A stretch of 59,288 bases of DNA from Planctomycetota bacterium (GCA_016213895.1 JACQZJ010000050.1:1-59288); one strand, 5' to 3'. Shown: positions 26,830-35,822, counted from the stretch's first letter. Numbers and translations: made by a program. The notes: generated by a model from the letters alone, not told the origin.

Positions 26830-27999
26830 ATGGCGCTCGTTCCGCTCACCTACAACCTGCGCAGCATGCTGGTGCGGCGCTCCGCCACGCTCCTCACCGT
26901 GCTCGGCATCGGCGCGACGGTCGCCGTGATCTCCGGCGTGCTCGCCCTGCAGCAGGGCTTCGAGCGGCTCTTCGCCGCTTCGGGCCGCGCCGACCTCGCG
27001 GTGATCATGCGCCAGGGCTCCACCGACGAGGGCTCGAGCATCCTCGACCGCGAGGATGCGAACGCCCTGGTCAAGTCGAGCCCGGAGATCGCCGAGGACG
27101 AGGACGGCCGGCCGCTGGCGTCCATGGAGAGCTACCTCGGCGTGCGCCGCTTCAAGGTGGACGGCGGGGAGACGAACGTGGCGGTGCGCGGCATCCAACC
27201 GCTCTCCATCCGCCTGGCCGGCGCCGCGCTCAAGCTCGTCGCGGGGCGGCACTTCACGCCCGGCTCCGACGAGGTGATCGTGGGGGCGAAGCTCTCGGGG
27301 CGCGTGCGCGACTGCCAGGTCGGCGACGTCATCGTCTTCAACACCACGCCGTTTCGCGTGGTCGGCGTGTTCGAATGCGACGGGCCCTTCGCCTCGGAGA
27401 TCTGGGGGGACGTGGAGCGCATCGGCGCGGCGCTGGAGCGGCCGGTGTACAACCGCATCGTCGCCCTGCTCAAGCCCGGGGTGGCGCTCGAGGACTTCGC
27501 CGCGCGCGTGGAGAAGGACGAACAAGCGCACGCCATGGTCGAGTCCGAGCGCGAGTACCTCACCAAGCAGACGCGAGCGATGTCGGCCGCCCTGCTCTGG
27601 CTGGGAGGAGTGCTGGCGCTCATCATGGGAGTGGCGGCGATCTTCACCGCCACGAACACCATGCTCGCCGCGCTCGCGGCCCGCACCCACGAGATCGGCG
27701 TGCTGCTCGCGCTCGGCTTCCGCCCGGCCGCGGTCTTCTGCGCCTTCCTGGCCGAGGCGGTCCTGCTCTGCCTGCTCGGCGGAGCCGCGGGCTGCCTCAT
27801 GACCCTGCCGCTGAACGGCATCGAGACGGGCACGACCAACTATCAGACCTTCACCGAGGTGGCTTTCGCCTTCCGCGTCACGCCGCAGGTCCTGGTCGTG
27901 GCCGTGACCTTTTCGCTGCTCCTCGGCCTGGCCGGCGGCGCCTTGCCCGCCTGGCGGGCGGCGCGCATGAACCCCACGGCCGCGCTGCGCCGGCTGTGA
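26830..27999 (+). CDS. ABC transporter permease, FtsX/MacB family (second)
   Basis: 389 residues with the same 1+3 helix topology: an N-terminal helix (LLTVLGIGATVAVISGVLAL), an extracytoplasmic domain and C-terminal helices beginning near LLWLGGVLALIMGVAAIFTA. FTATNTMLAALAARTHEIGVLLALGF is the permease signature region. It begins 3 bases after the previous gene and closes the operon, with a perfect stem-loop over its stop codon. Confidence 0.9.
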   Translation: MALVPLTYNLRSMLVRRSATLLTVLGIGATVAVISGVLALQQGFERLFAASGRADLAVIMRQGSTDEGSSILDREDANALVKSSPEIAEDEDGRPLASMESYLGVRRFKVDGGETNVAVRGIQPLSIRLAGAALKLVAGRHFTPGSDEVIVGAKLSGRVRDCQVGDVIVFNTTPFRVVGVFECDGPFASEIWGDVERIGAALERPVYNRIVALLKPGVALEDFAARVEKDEQAHAMVESEREYLTKQTRAMSAALLWLGGVLALIMGVAAIFTATNTMLAALAARTHEIGVLLALGFRPAAVFCAFLAEAVLLCLLGGAAGCLMTLPLNGIETGTTNYQTFTEVAFAFRVTPQVLVVAVTFSLLLGLAGGALPAWRAARMNPTAALRRL

Positions 28000-28020
28000 G
28001 CCTCTCCGCAGGAGAGGCTC
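27998..28020 (+). terminator. Stem-loop terminator of the ABC operon
   Basis: GAGCCTCTCC, loop GCA, GGAGAGGCTC: a perfect 10-base-pair stem that begins within the stop codon of the second permease. There is no T tract after it, so it may stabilise the 3' end rather than terminate alone. Confidence 0.65.
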
Positions 28021-28207
28021 ATCCGGACGCCGCGGTTTTCACGCGGGTCGCTTGAACTGAAAACACCCGTGACTCCGTCGGCGTGACGGGATGAGAACCT
28101 GGGCAAGGCGTCCGTCGTGAGGTCGGGTTGCGGGCGATAGCCTGCGATGCGCCGCGCGCGCAAGGAGCCGGACGCCGCCGGCCCACCCACGTCTTACGTT
28201 TCCCGTG

Positions 28208-29107
28208 TCAGCTCCCGGCCTTGCGCCCGGACCCGGCCGCCTTCCTGGCCGGAGCCTGCTTCTCTTGCGCGGCCGGCGGCGGCGCCGCGCCGTAGGATTC
28301 CTCGGCGGAAGGGAAGCGCCCGGCGAGCACGTCCTCGCGATAGGCCGCCAGGGCGGCGGCGATCACCGCGCCCGCCTCGGCGTAGCGGCGCACGAACTTC
28401 GGCACGTGGCCGCTGGTCAGGCCCACGAGGTCGGTGAACACGAGGATCTGTCCGTCGCAGTCGGGGCCGGCGCCGATGCCGATCGTGGGAATCGGGATGC
28501 GGCGCGTGATCTCCGCACCCAGCTCCGTGGGTATGCCCTCGAGCACCACAGAGAAGGCGCCCGCCTCGGCCACGGCGGCGGCGTCCGCGAGCAGCCGCTC
28601 GGCCTGCTCCGCCGTCTTGCCCTGCACCCGGAACCCTCCCATCTGATGCACCGCCTGCGGCCTGAGGCCGATGTGGCCCATGACCGGGATGCCGGCCTCC
28701 ACCACCGCGCGGATGGCCGCGGTCCGCTCCACGCCCCCCTCCATCTTCACCGCCTCGACGTTCCCCTCCTTCACGAAGCGGATCGACGAGCGCAGGGCCT
28801 GCTCCACCGACTCGTGGTAGCTGCCGAACGGCAGGTCCCCGACGAGCAGGGCCCGGGATGCGCCGCGCGCCACCGCCCGGGAATGCGCGAGCATCTCCTC
28901 CAGGCTGACCGGCAGGGTGCTCGGGTAGCCGAGAACGGTCGGGCCGAGTGAGTCCCCCACGAGCAGGATGTCCATGCCGCTCTCGTCGACCAGACGGGCG
29001 GTCGGGCAGTCGTAGGCGGTCATGGCCGTGATCCTCGTCCGGCCCTTCATGGCCCGGATCGAGGGCGCCGTGACCTTGGACTTCCGGTCCGGGATGCAGC
29101 TGCTCAT
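28208..29107 (-). CDS. panB: 3-methyl-2-oxobutanoate hydroxymethyltransferase
   Basis: 299 residues. PanB transfers a hydroxymethyl group from methylene-tetrahydrofolate to alpha-ketoisovalerate, the first committed step of pantothenate (coenzyme A) synthesis. Characteristic segments are MTAYDCPTARLVDESGMDIL, VGDSLGPTVLGYPSTLPVS, VKMEGG (substrate lysine region), GHIGLRPQAVHQMGGFRVQG and the GIGAGPDCDGQILV loop. A ~35-residue Ala/Lys-rich tail after GRFPSAEE is extra compared with most homologues. A TGCTAGACT string (29160-29152) is the likely -10; it overlaps the edge of a palindromic element. Confidence 0.96.
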   Translation of the reverse strand: MSSCIPDRKSKVTAPSIRAMKGRTRITAMTAYDCPTARLVDESGMDILLVGDSLGPTVLGYPSTLPVSLEEMLAHSRAVARGASRALLVGDLPFGSYHESVEQALRSSIRFVKEGNVEAVKMEGGVERTAAIRAVVEAGIPVMGHIGLRPQAVHQMGGFRVQGKTAEQAERLLADAAAVAEAGAFSVVLEGIPTELGAEITRRIPIPTIGIGAGPDCDGQILVFTDLVGLTSGHVPKFVRRYAEAGAVIAAALAAYREDVLAGRFPSAEESYGAAPPPAAQEKQAPARKAAGSGRKAGS

Positions 29108-29156
29108 GCCAGACTCTCGCTCGCTTCTGGACCTGGTTCAGCAACCGGTCAGTCTA

Positions 29157-29308
29157 GCAGGCCGTTGAAAAAGTGCTCCGTCGCCGAGGCGAGCGTATCG
29201 CGGCCGAGATCAAGGAGCGAGACCGGAGGCGAATCGGGGGGATTCGCCGAGGATCTCGCGACGCAGAGATCCGCCGCCGCAGGCAGGATGACTTTTCCAA
29301 CGGTCTGC
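29157..29308. mobile_element. MITE-like palindromic element, 152 bases
   Basis: The ends GCAGGCCGTTGAAAAAGT (29157-29174) and its inverted partner at 29291-29308 match at 16 of 18 positions. The centre is a perfect 8-base stem, GGCGAATC / GATTCGCC (29228-29235 and 29241-29248), and the arms between show further partial complementarity. CCGTTGAAAAAG-type ends are common on insertion sequences, so this looks like a non-autonomous derivative. No target duplication is evident and no transposase lies in the window. Confidence 0.6.
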
Positions 29309-29393
29309 CAGCCCAACTTCCGCAGTCGAAAAAGTCGGATCGTCTCCCTGAACCGACTTACGTTCGCTCGGGCCAACGAGTTGGGTTCTACGC

Positions 29394-29423
29394 TTGACAC
29401 ACGCGAGACGTCCTTCGTATGTT
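29394..29423 (+). promoter_or_regulatory. Sigma70-type promoter of the glycine-rich secreted protein
   Basis: TTGACA (29394-29399), 18-base spacer, TATGTT (29418-29423). The -35 is a perfect consensus. The resulting leader would be about 100 bases and include a hairpin and a poly-C tract. Confidence 0.6.
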
Positions 29424-29439
29424 GACCTTGCCTGGAGGA

Positions 29440-29467
29440 GGCTTCCCGGAGGGGTTCCGAGGAAGCC
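29440..29467 (+). promoter_or_regulatory. Leader stem-loop
   Basis: GGCTTCC (29440-29446) pairs perfectly with GGAAGCC (29461-29467) around a 14-base loop in the predicted untranslated leader, ahead of the poly-C tract. Confidence 0.4.
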
Positions 29468-29477
29468 CGGAGGTCCG

Positions 29478-29488
29478 CCCCCCCCCCC
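29478..29488. repeat. Homopolymeric C11 tract in a leader
   Basis: Eleven consecutive C between promoter and ribosome site of the secreted glycine-rich protein. It is the longest homopolymer I noticed in the window. Such tracts slip during replication and can cause phase variation. Confidence 0.7.
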
Positions 29489-29530
29489 GGGTGGAGGCGG
29501 TGGTTTCGAGGGGGATGGAAAGGGTACATC

Positions 29531-31006
29531 ATGCACAGGTGCAGGAGGGCTGTGTCCATGTCGAGGAGTTCCTTGTTCGCGGCAGCCGCCGCGCTCTTTT
29601 CGTCCGTGGCCTGCGCCCAGACCACGGTGGAGATCAGAAGTCCGCTGTTCGTGGAGCCGCTGGCCGGACCCGTGGTGGTGGACGTGGTCGCGACAGAGAT
29701 CGACGTCGCCGGGGATGAGCTGACGATCAAGCAGGGCGAGACGGACGTGACCAGCGCGGTGGTGCAGTCGTCGTCCGTCGTGGTGGCCGTCGACGCGAAC
29801 GGCGACCTCGTCTACGAGAGGTTCGTTCACCGCTACTGGCTGGACCTGTCGAGCCTCGCGTTCGACACCACGGCGCTGGTGCTCGCGGCGCAGGTGTGGA
29901 ACAACGGAGTGGAGTCCCTGATCCTGCGCGGCATGGCGATCACGCCACCCGTCACGCTCGGCACGGGCGACACGACCTGGGTGACCGCGGTGGACGGGAA
30001 CGTGGTGTCGTTCTACCTCAGAATCGAGGGTGCAACCGTGCTGGACCGCGTCACCACCGTGCTCAAGAACGGCGTGGACGTGACCGCGGCGGCGATCGTG
30101 ACCGAGGCCGTGGTGTGGGACGAGACGCGCGAGGGCTTCATTCACGACCGCATGTACCGGATCGACGTGGATCTGCCCTCGATCGGCTTCACCACCGTGG
30201 GCGACTCCCTGGAGCTGCGGTGCGACATCTGGTTCCCGTCGGGCCTCTACCAGTGGTGGGTGAGTCATCCTGTGGTCGAGACGGATCCGCAGGTGGACCT
30301 GACGAAGGAGGAGTGCATCGCCAACTGCGCGGCTGCGTTCATCGCGGCGGTGGGTGCGTCCAAGGCGGGCGGCGAGACGACCATTTCAAACCCGGATGCC
30401 GTGGCGGGAGCAGCGGACGCCCTGGACACGTGCCTCCAGAACTGCGGGATGTCCAGCGGCAACGCCACGGTGACGGCCGGAGGCCTGACGGTGATGGTGG
30501 GATTCGGCACGGTGAGCGGGTCGGCAGACCTGGTCGTCGCACTCGGAGCGGATGGGACCGGGACCAGCGCGGGCGGGAACGCAACCGCGTCGAACGACTT
30601 GCCGGGCGGAGCCGCGGTGGCGAACGCTGGCGATGGAGCTCCTGCCGGAACGAACCCAGGCGGTACCAAGGGCGGCGACGCCAAGGCCACGTCGAAAGGC
30701 GGCGACGCGATTGCCTTGGGAGGTGAGGGCGGTGATGGCGGCACGGCGGGCGGATCGGGCGGGCATGCAGAAGTCGAGAACAAGGTCGGCGGCAAGACGG
30801 CGATCGCTCAGGGTGGCGAGGGCGGCAACCCCGGGGGCCAGAACGAGGTGGGCGGCTCCGGCGGCAATGCCAAGGGTAATGCGGGTACTGAAGGGGCTCA
30901 CGCCGGAGGCGGCCTCTGTTCGCCCGGGTACCACGGCGGCGGCGCCAAGGTGACCGTGGCGGGCGGGGAGTCCAGCGGCAAAGGCGGCATGCCCATCGCA
31001 AACTGA
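29531..31006 (+). CDS. Secreted glycine-rich protein, unknown function
   Basis: 491 residues. A signal peptide (LFAAAAALFSSVACAQ, ending about residue 30) is followed by ~230 residues with two similar beta-rich units (each around V-V-x-D-x-x-G/N with YRIDVDLPSIGF / YWLDLSSLAF), a short Cys-containing segment (ECIANCAAAF, CLQNCG), and ~180 residues of Gly/Ala/Asn-rich low complexity with GGxGG and GGEGG repeats. GGAAAGGG precedes the ATG by about 7 bases; an in-frame ATG at 29558 is an alternative. I do not recognise the family. A surface or matrix protein with phase-variable expression (poly-C leader) is speculative. Confidence 0.7.
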   Translation: MHRCRRAVSMSRSSLFAAAAALFSSVACAQTTVEIRSPLFVEPLAGPVVVDVVATEIDVAGDELTIKQGETDVTSAVVQSSSVVVAVDANGDLVYERFVHRYWLDLSSLAFDTTALVLAAQVWNNGVESLILRGMAITPPVTLGTGDTTWVTAVDGNVVSFYLRIEGATVLDRVTTVLKNGVDVTAAAIVTEAVVWDETREGFIHDRMYRIDVDLPSIGFTTVGDSLELRCDIWFPSGLYQWWVSHPVVETDPQVDLTKEECIANCAAAFIAAVGASKAGGETTISNPDAVAGAADALDTCLQNCGMSSGNATVTAGGLTVMVGFGTVSGSADLVVALGADGTGTSAGGNATASNDLPGGAAVANAGDGAPAGTNPGGTKGGDAKATSKGGDAIALGGEGGDGGTAGGSGGHAEVENKVGGKTAIAQGGEGGNPGGQNEVGGSGGNAKGNAGTEGAHAGGGLCSPGYHGGGAKVTVAGGESSGKGGMPIAN

Positions 31007-31114
31007 TCCGGCCCCGGCCGCGCTGCGAGCGGCCGGCGAGTGAGGGGCCTCGGCGTCGCGCGTTCCCGGTTCGCTCACGGGGCAGGACCGTGCGGCTCGA
31101 AGGCTGCAAGACGA

Positions 31115-31164
31115 CAGAAGGCCGAGGGGCGCGCGCGTACAATCCGCGCACCCTCGGCCTTCTG
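31115..31164 (+). promoter_or_regulatory. 14-base inverted repeat enclosing a -10 box
   Basis: CAGAAGGCCGAGGG (31115-31128) and CCCTCGGCCTTCTG (31151-31164) are perfect inverted copies. The 22-base interval contains TACAAT (31138-31143), a good -10 hexamer 38 bases before the ATG at 31182. It could be an operator, or a terminator-like hairpin for the upstream gene. Confidence 0.55.
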
Positions 31165-31181
31165 CCGCACTGGAATCGAAC

Positions 31182-33046
31182 ATGCAGCGCCTCGGCCCGT
31201 TCCGTCTGCTTCTGCTTCTCCTCGCGTCCCTGCTGCCGCGCGCGGCCGCCCAGGAGTCGTGGCACATCGCGCTGCTCGACGGCCAGGAATCGGGCTGCGC
31301 ACACGCGCTGACGCGGCCGGCGGAAGACCCGGCCGGCGGCTTCGAGACCACGATCGAGACCCACCTGCGCCTGAAGCGCATGGGCGCCGCCATGGAGATC
31401 CCACCTACGAGGGCGTGGTGCGGGACGGCGCGCTCGAGTTCACGGTGACCACGGCGGGCGCGACGCGCCCCTCCTCCATCGACTGGCCGGCCGACGTTCC
31501 CGGCCCCAAGGAGGTGGAACGCCGCACGGCCGCGCTTGGGGAAGCGCCGGGCAAGAGCACCAGCTTCCATCAGTTCGACTTCATGCTCGGCGAACCGTCC
31601 CTGGTCACGTCCACGGTCGAAGGAGTCGAGGAGGTCCCGCTCGGCGGCGAGACGCGCCGGCTCAGGCGGGTGGTCACGCGCTTCGATCAGGCCGGCATGC
31701 CGGACGTGACGACCTGGATCGACGAGCAGGGCTTCGCCCTCAAGACCTCGATGAGCATGGCCGGCCTGACCATCATCTCGGAGCTGGCCAGCAAGGAGCG
31801 GGTGGACGCGTTCCTGGCGGAAGGGTCCGCCGCCTCGGCCGAGGTGTTCGAGCGCTCGATGATCCAGGCGAACGTGCGCCTGCCGCGGCCGCGCTCGCTC
31901 GAGTCCGTGCTCTACCGGGTCGCGCCGAAGCAGGCGGGCGGACCGCTGCCGCCGCTCGAGGACGAACGCCAAGAGATCGTCGCGCGGGAAGCCGACTCGG
32001 GCGCCGTCCTGCTGCGCGTGGCGGCCCGCGTGCCGCCCGAGACGCCCCGGCAGCGCCGGCCGCTCGAGGATCCCGCGCCGGAGCTCGCGGAGTACCTCGA
32101 GCCCAACCCCATGCTGCAGTCCGACGACCCGCTGCTGCTGCGCCTGGCCGCGGAGGGAGTGGGCGAGGAGCAGGACGCCTGGAACGCGGCCGTACGGCTC
32201 GAGCGCCTGGTGTTCGAGACGATCACGCAGAAGAGCCTGGACGTGGTCTTTGCCTCGGCGAGCGAGGTGGCAAAGACGCGCGCGGGCGACTGCTCCGAGC
32301 ACGCGGTGCTGCTCGCCGCCCTGTGCCGCGCCGCAGGCATACCCGCGCGCGTGGCCATGGGACTGGTCTACGCCGGCGGCATCTTCGGCGGGCACGCCTG
32401 GACCGAGGTGTGGATCGACGGCGCCTGGTACGCGCTCGACGGCACCATCGGCCGCGGCGTGGTCGACCCGACGCACCTGCGCTTCGGCGTGACGAGCCTC
32501 AGGGCGGGCGGGCTCTCCGCCGGGCTGCTCGGCGTGCTGGCGGGCCTGGGCAACATCGACCTGGAGATCCGCGAGTACTCGCGGGACGGCGTCATGCGCC
32601 AGGTGGACGCCTCGCGGCCGCGCTGCGCGATCGAGAACGGGCGCTTCACCGACCGCGTCGAGGGGCTGAGCTTCGCCGTTCCAGAGGGGTGGAGCGCCGC
32701 GGACGGCGCGCCCGGGGCCGGCGGGATGTCCAACGAGTTCGTCCTGGCGGAGCTGAGCCGCGCCGGCGCCGGCGTGATCCGCGTGGTCGCGCGCCAGGTG
32801 CGCCCGGACTTCGCCCTGGACGCCTTGCCGGCCGAGCTGGCGGGCGGCGGCGCCCCGGTGTTCTGCGTGCCGCGGCGCATGGCCGGGCGCACGGGCGCGG
32901 TCGCGACCGGCGGCAGCGAGGCGCAAGCCTGGCGCGCGGCCGCCCTGCTGCTGGACGACACGCTATACGTGGTACGCGCGGCCGGCGGCGACGACGCCGC
33001 TCTCGAGGCCTTCGAGCAGGTCGTGGACTCGTTGGCCATCGAGTGA
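31182..33046 (+). pseudogene. Secreted transglutaminase-like cysteine protease-fold protein, frame broken near 31398
   Basis: The N terminus with signal peptide (LLLLLLASLLPRAAAQ) lies in one frame from the ATG at 31182; from about 31398 the homologous continuation (TYEGVVRDGALEFTV onward) is in another frame and runs to 33046. One extra C in the CCC at 31400-31402 would join them into ~620 residues. The downstream part contains a transglutaminase core: ARAGDCSEHAVLLAALCRAA-type motif (KTRAGDCSEHAVLL with the catalytic Cys), then HAWTEVWIDGAWYALD with His and Asp, so the triad is complete. Either a sequencing slip in a homopolymer or a recent frameshift; if intact it is an exported transglutaminase-like hydrolase. 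Confidence 0.75.
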
Positions 33047-33061
33047 CGGCGCGGCCGCCGC

Positions 33062-33098
33062 CTTGACCGCTCCGCGGCTTTCCGCGGTTTTCGTCAAG
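33062..33098 (+). terminator. Terminator after the transglutaminase-like gene
   Basis: Nested stems: outer CTTGAC (33062-33067) with GTCAAG (33093-33098), inner CCGCGG (33072-33077) with CCGCGG (33082-33087), the inner stem followed by TTTT. Located 16 bases after the stop. Confidence 0.65.
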
Positions 33099-33164
33099 GG
33101 CCGGGGCCTGCGGCGCCGATAAGTCTCGCCGTCAGGGACACCGTCCTCCGGTCGCGGGCAGGCG

Positions 33165-34759
33165 ATGCTCGACTTCCGCTTCACGTCAACGCTGAGATTC
33201 CGGCTCACGGCCGCGTTCGTGGCGCTGGTGGCGTTCACGGCCGCGCTCATGGGCGTGTTGGTCAAGCGCAACACGCAGCAGAGCCTGCTCGAGCTGCACG
33301 AGCGCACCGGGTTCATCCTGGCGCGCAACATCGCTCGCAACGCCGCGCTGGAAGTGAGCTGCGGCAGCGCGGAGCGCCTGCGCGGCCTGCTGGAGCAGCT
33401 GCAGCAGGAGCCGTTCGTGCGCTACGCCACGGTGTTCGCCGGCGACGGGGAGATCCTCGGCATCTGGTTCCGCGATCCGGTGGACATCCCCCCGTCCGGC
33501 AAGACGCTCGGCGCCGAGACGCACGGCCCGCTCCGGGTGTGCGTGCAGAACGGCGAGCCGATCTCCGAGTTCGACGTGCCGATCGCCATGCGCGCCGCCG
33601 CGCCGGGCGCGGCGGCGCCGGCGGCTGGCGGCTCCGCGGCGGGAACGGTGCGCCTCGGCCTCTCGCGCCAGCCGATCCTCGAACGCATCGCTCAGGCCCA
33701 CGACCAGATCCTGAGGATGGTCCTGGCCTCGGTCGTGCTCGGCGTGGTCGCCTCCTTCTTCATCGTCCGCTCCTTCCTGCGGCCGATCACGCGCCTCATC
33801 GCGACCACCCGCATGATCGGACGCGGTGACTTCGACATCGTCGTCGGCAGCCTGCCGGACCAGGGCGAGCTCGGGGCGCTGGCGCAGGCCCTGGCCCGCA
33901 CCACGCGCGACCTGCGCGACATGAAGGGGCAGCTGGTCGAGGCCAACGAGCGCCTGGAGCAGAAGGTCTCCGAACGGACCAACGCGCTCAAGGAGGCGCT
34001 CCAGGAGCTGAAGGTCCTCGACCGCATGAAGGACGAGTTCCTCTCCTCGGTCTCGCACGAGTTCCGCACGCCCCTCACCTCGATCCGCGCCTACGCCGAG
34101 ATCCTGCTCGAGTTCCAGGACGAGGACGCGGCCGCCTCACGCACCTGGTGAACGACATCCTCGACATGGTGAAGATCGAGTCCGGCGACGTGGAGTGGTC
34201 CCTGCGCCGCGTCGACCTCCTGGAGCTGGCCGAGGACGCCCTGCGCTCGCTGCGCCCGATCCTCGACGAGCACCGCCTCAAGGCCACGGTCACGCGCCGC
34301 GGCAGCGTGCCGGAGGTGCAGGGCGACCGCGACCGCCTGCTGCAGGTGATGACCAACCTCCTCTCCAACGCGGTCAAGTTCTCCCACGAGGGCAGCAGCG
34401 TCGAGGTGGCGGCCGAGCGCCAGGAGGAGACCGTCGCGGTCGTGGTCCGCGACCACGGCATCGGCATCGCGCCGCAGGACCAGCAGAAGATCTTCGACCG
34501 CTTCAAGCAGGTCGGGGACACGCTCACCGAGAAGCCGCAGGGCACCGGCCTGGGACTGCCGATCTGCAAGAACATCGTCGAGAGGCATGGGGGCAGCATC
34601 TGGGTGGAGAGCAGGCCCAACCAGGGCAGCCGCTTCTGCTTCACCCTGCCGATCAAGGGGCCGTCCGAGGAAGACCTGCGCGCTCCGCCGGCGCGCGACG
34701 CCGGCCTGCGCACGGACGCCACGCTCGTCCGCGCGCCCGAGGGGAACGCGCTGGCCTGA
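33165..34759 (+). pseudogene. Membrane sensor histidine kinase (HAMP-HisKA-HATPase), broken near 34135
   Basis: The first frame (33165-34151) encodes a membrane helix (LTAAFVALVAFTAALMGVLV), a periplasmic region, a second helix, a HAMP domain, a coiled coil and the phospho-acceptor H-box SHEFRTPLTSIRAYAEILLE; it then hits a stop. The second frame (34148-34759, or from ~34133) continues with LTHLVNDILDMVKIESG and a complete HATPase domain: N-box LLSNAVKFS, G1 DHGIGIAP, F-box FDRFKQVG, G2 GTGLGLPICKNIV. About 14-16 residues of the second HisKA helix are missing, with a frame change. As written the gene cannot make a working kinase; deletion in the strain or assembly error are both possible. No response regulator is adjacent. 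Confidence 0.8.
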
Positions 34760-34941
34760 GCGGCCTCCCGTCGTGGCGCACGCTCCATGCCGCGCGCGGC
34801 GCGCCCGCCGGGCGCGGCCAGCCGCGACGCGATCAAGGCGCGTTTTCCTGTAACCCCCCGCCGAGCGCACCGACCTCCGCACCAGTCCGCCGCGCCGGCG
34901 CGCGGCTTGCAGATTCGTCACCAGCAACACTGGAGGTCGCC

Positions 34942-35748
34942 ATGGTCGTTTCTTTCGCAGGGCTCGCGCTCGCGGGCCTGATGTCGTTCTCCCCCGCCGT
35001 TTCGTCCGCCGCGCTTCCGGCCGGCGAGAAGGACAGCCTGGGCGCGCAGGCGCAGCTCGAGATCGCCAAGCAGGATCGCAGGAAGGCGAACAAGACCAGC
35101 GGGGAGGAGAAGCGCGCGATCCTCGAGGGGACGATCGCGCAGTACCAGAAGGTCCTGGAGCTCTACGGCGAGGACGGTCCCGCCTGCGCCGAGGCGTCCT
35201 TTCGCATCGGCGAGATCGAGCGCTCGCTGGGGGACGCTCCCGGGGCCCGCGCCGCGTTCGAGACCACCCTCCGCTACGGCAAGGACGCGCCGCTCTTCGC
35301 CGCGCGCGCCCTGAACGAGCTCGGCCACCTGGCGCGCCGCTCGGGCGACGCCGCGGCGGCCATCGCCGCCTACGAGAGGGTCCTGGCCGAATTCCCGGTG
35401 GAGGAGGCGGAGGCCGTGAAGTCGCTCACCTGGATCGGCAAGGTCGAGGCAGGTCGCGGCAACGCCGAGAAGGCCCGCAGCGCCTGGCTGTCCATCGCCG
35501 ACCGCTACCCGGCGCTGCCGGTTCAGGCGGTGCGCGCGGCCGACCTCGCCGCCCTGGACGCGCTCGAGGGCGGCGACACGGACACGGCGCAGGAGATCGT
35601 GAACCGCACCCGCGCCAGGTTCTCGGCGGACAACAAGGACCAGCCGTGGTGGTCCCCTGAGGTCGAGGAGGCCCTCGGCAAGATGAAGGCCCCCGCGCGG
35701 CTCGCCGCGCCCGAGCCGGCCGAGCCCGAGCCTGCCGAGGAGGACTGA
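34942..35748 (+). CDS. Secreted TPR-repeat protein
   Basis: 268 residues from an ATG with GGAGG 6 bases upstream. A short hydrophobic N terminus (FAGLALAGLMSFSPAVSSAA) looks like a signal peptide. Residues ~45-200 are TPR repeats (ASFRIGEIERSLGDAPGARA, ALNELGHLARRSGDAAAAIA, SLTWIGKVEAGRGNAEKARS), similar in layout to periplasmic CpoB/YbgF-type proteins, and the tail is rich in Pro/Ala/Glu. It is followed by two strong hairpins. A periplasmic protein-interaction role is inferred. Confidence 0.75.
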   Translation: MVVSFAGLALAGLMSFSPAVSSAALPAGEKDSLGAQAQLEIAKQDRRKANKTSGEEKRAILEGTIAQYQKVLELYGEDGPACAEASFRIGEIERSLGDAPGARAAFETTLRYGKDAPLFAARALNELGHLARRSGDAAAAIAAYERVLAEFPVEEAEAVKSLTWIGKVEAGRGNAEKARSAWLSIADRYPALPVQAVRAADLAALDALEGGDTDTAQEIVNRTRARFSADNKDQPWWSPEVEEALGKMKAPARLAAPEPAEPEPAEED

Positions 35749-35751
35749 TTA

Positions 35752-35779
35752 CCGCGTGTCACAGGGAAGAAACACGCGG
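35752..35779 (+). terminator. Terminator hairpin after the secreted TPR gene
   Basis: CCGCGTGT (35752-35759) and ACACGCGG (35772-35779), a perfect 8-base-pair stem 4 bases after the stop, followed by CTTT. Confidence 0.65.
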
Positions 35780-35787
35780 CTTTCCGG

Positions 35788-35822
35788 GCGTCCGGCGCGC
35801 ATTCCTCTTGCGCGCCGGACGC
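35788..35822. terminator. Second hairpin with 13-base-pair stem
   Basis: GCGTCCGGCGCGC (35788-35800), 9-base loop, GCGCGCCGGACGC (35810-35822), perfectly paired. The strongest stem-loop in the window; no T tract. Confidence 0.6.

Larger units (their letters stand above)
29108..29530. other. Intergenic region with MITE-like element and regulated leader
   Basis: 423 bases between panB and the glycine-rich protein gene. From left to right it holds the panB -10, the palindromic element (29157-29308), a sigma70-type promoter facing right (29394-29423), a leader hairpin and an 11-C tract. Open frames through it are not protein-like. Confidence 0.7.

Noticed and set aside
28000-28207. Possible small RNA or gene after the ABC operon
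   Set aside because: Besides the terminator stem I could find no promoter, cloverleaf or coding pattern.
29149-29730. 193-codon minus-strand frame ending FFNGLLD
   Set aside because: It translates the MITE-like palindrome and the opposite strand of the secreted protein gene; such FFNGLL endings come from inverted-repeat ends, not from a protein.
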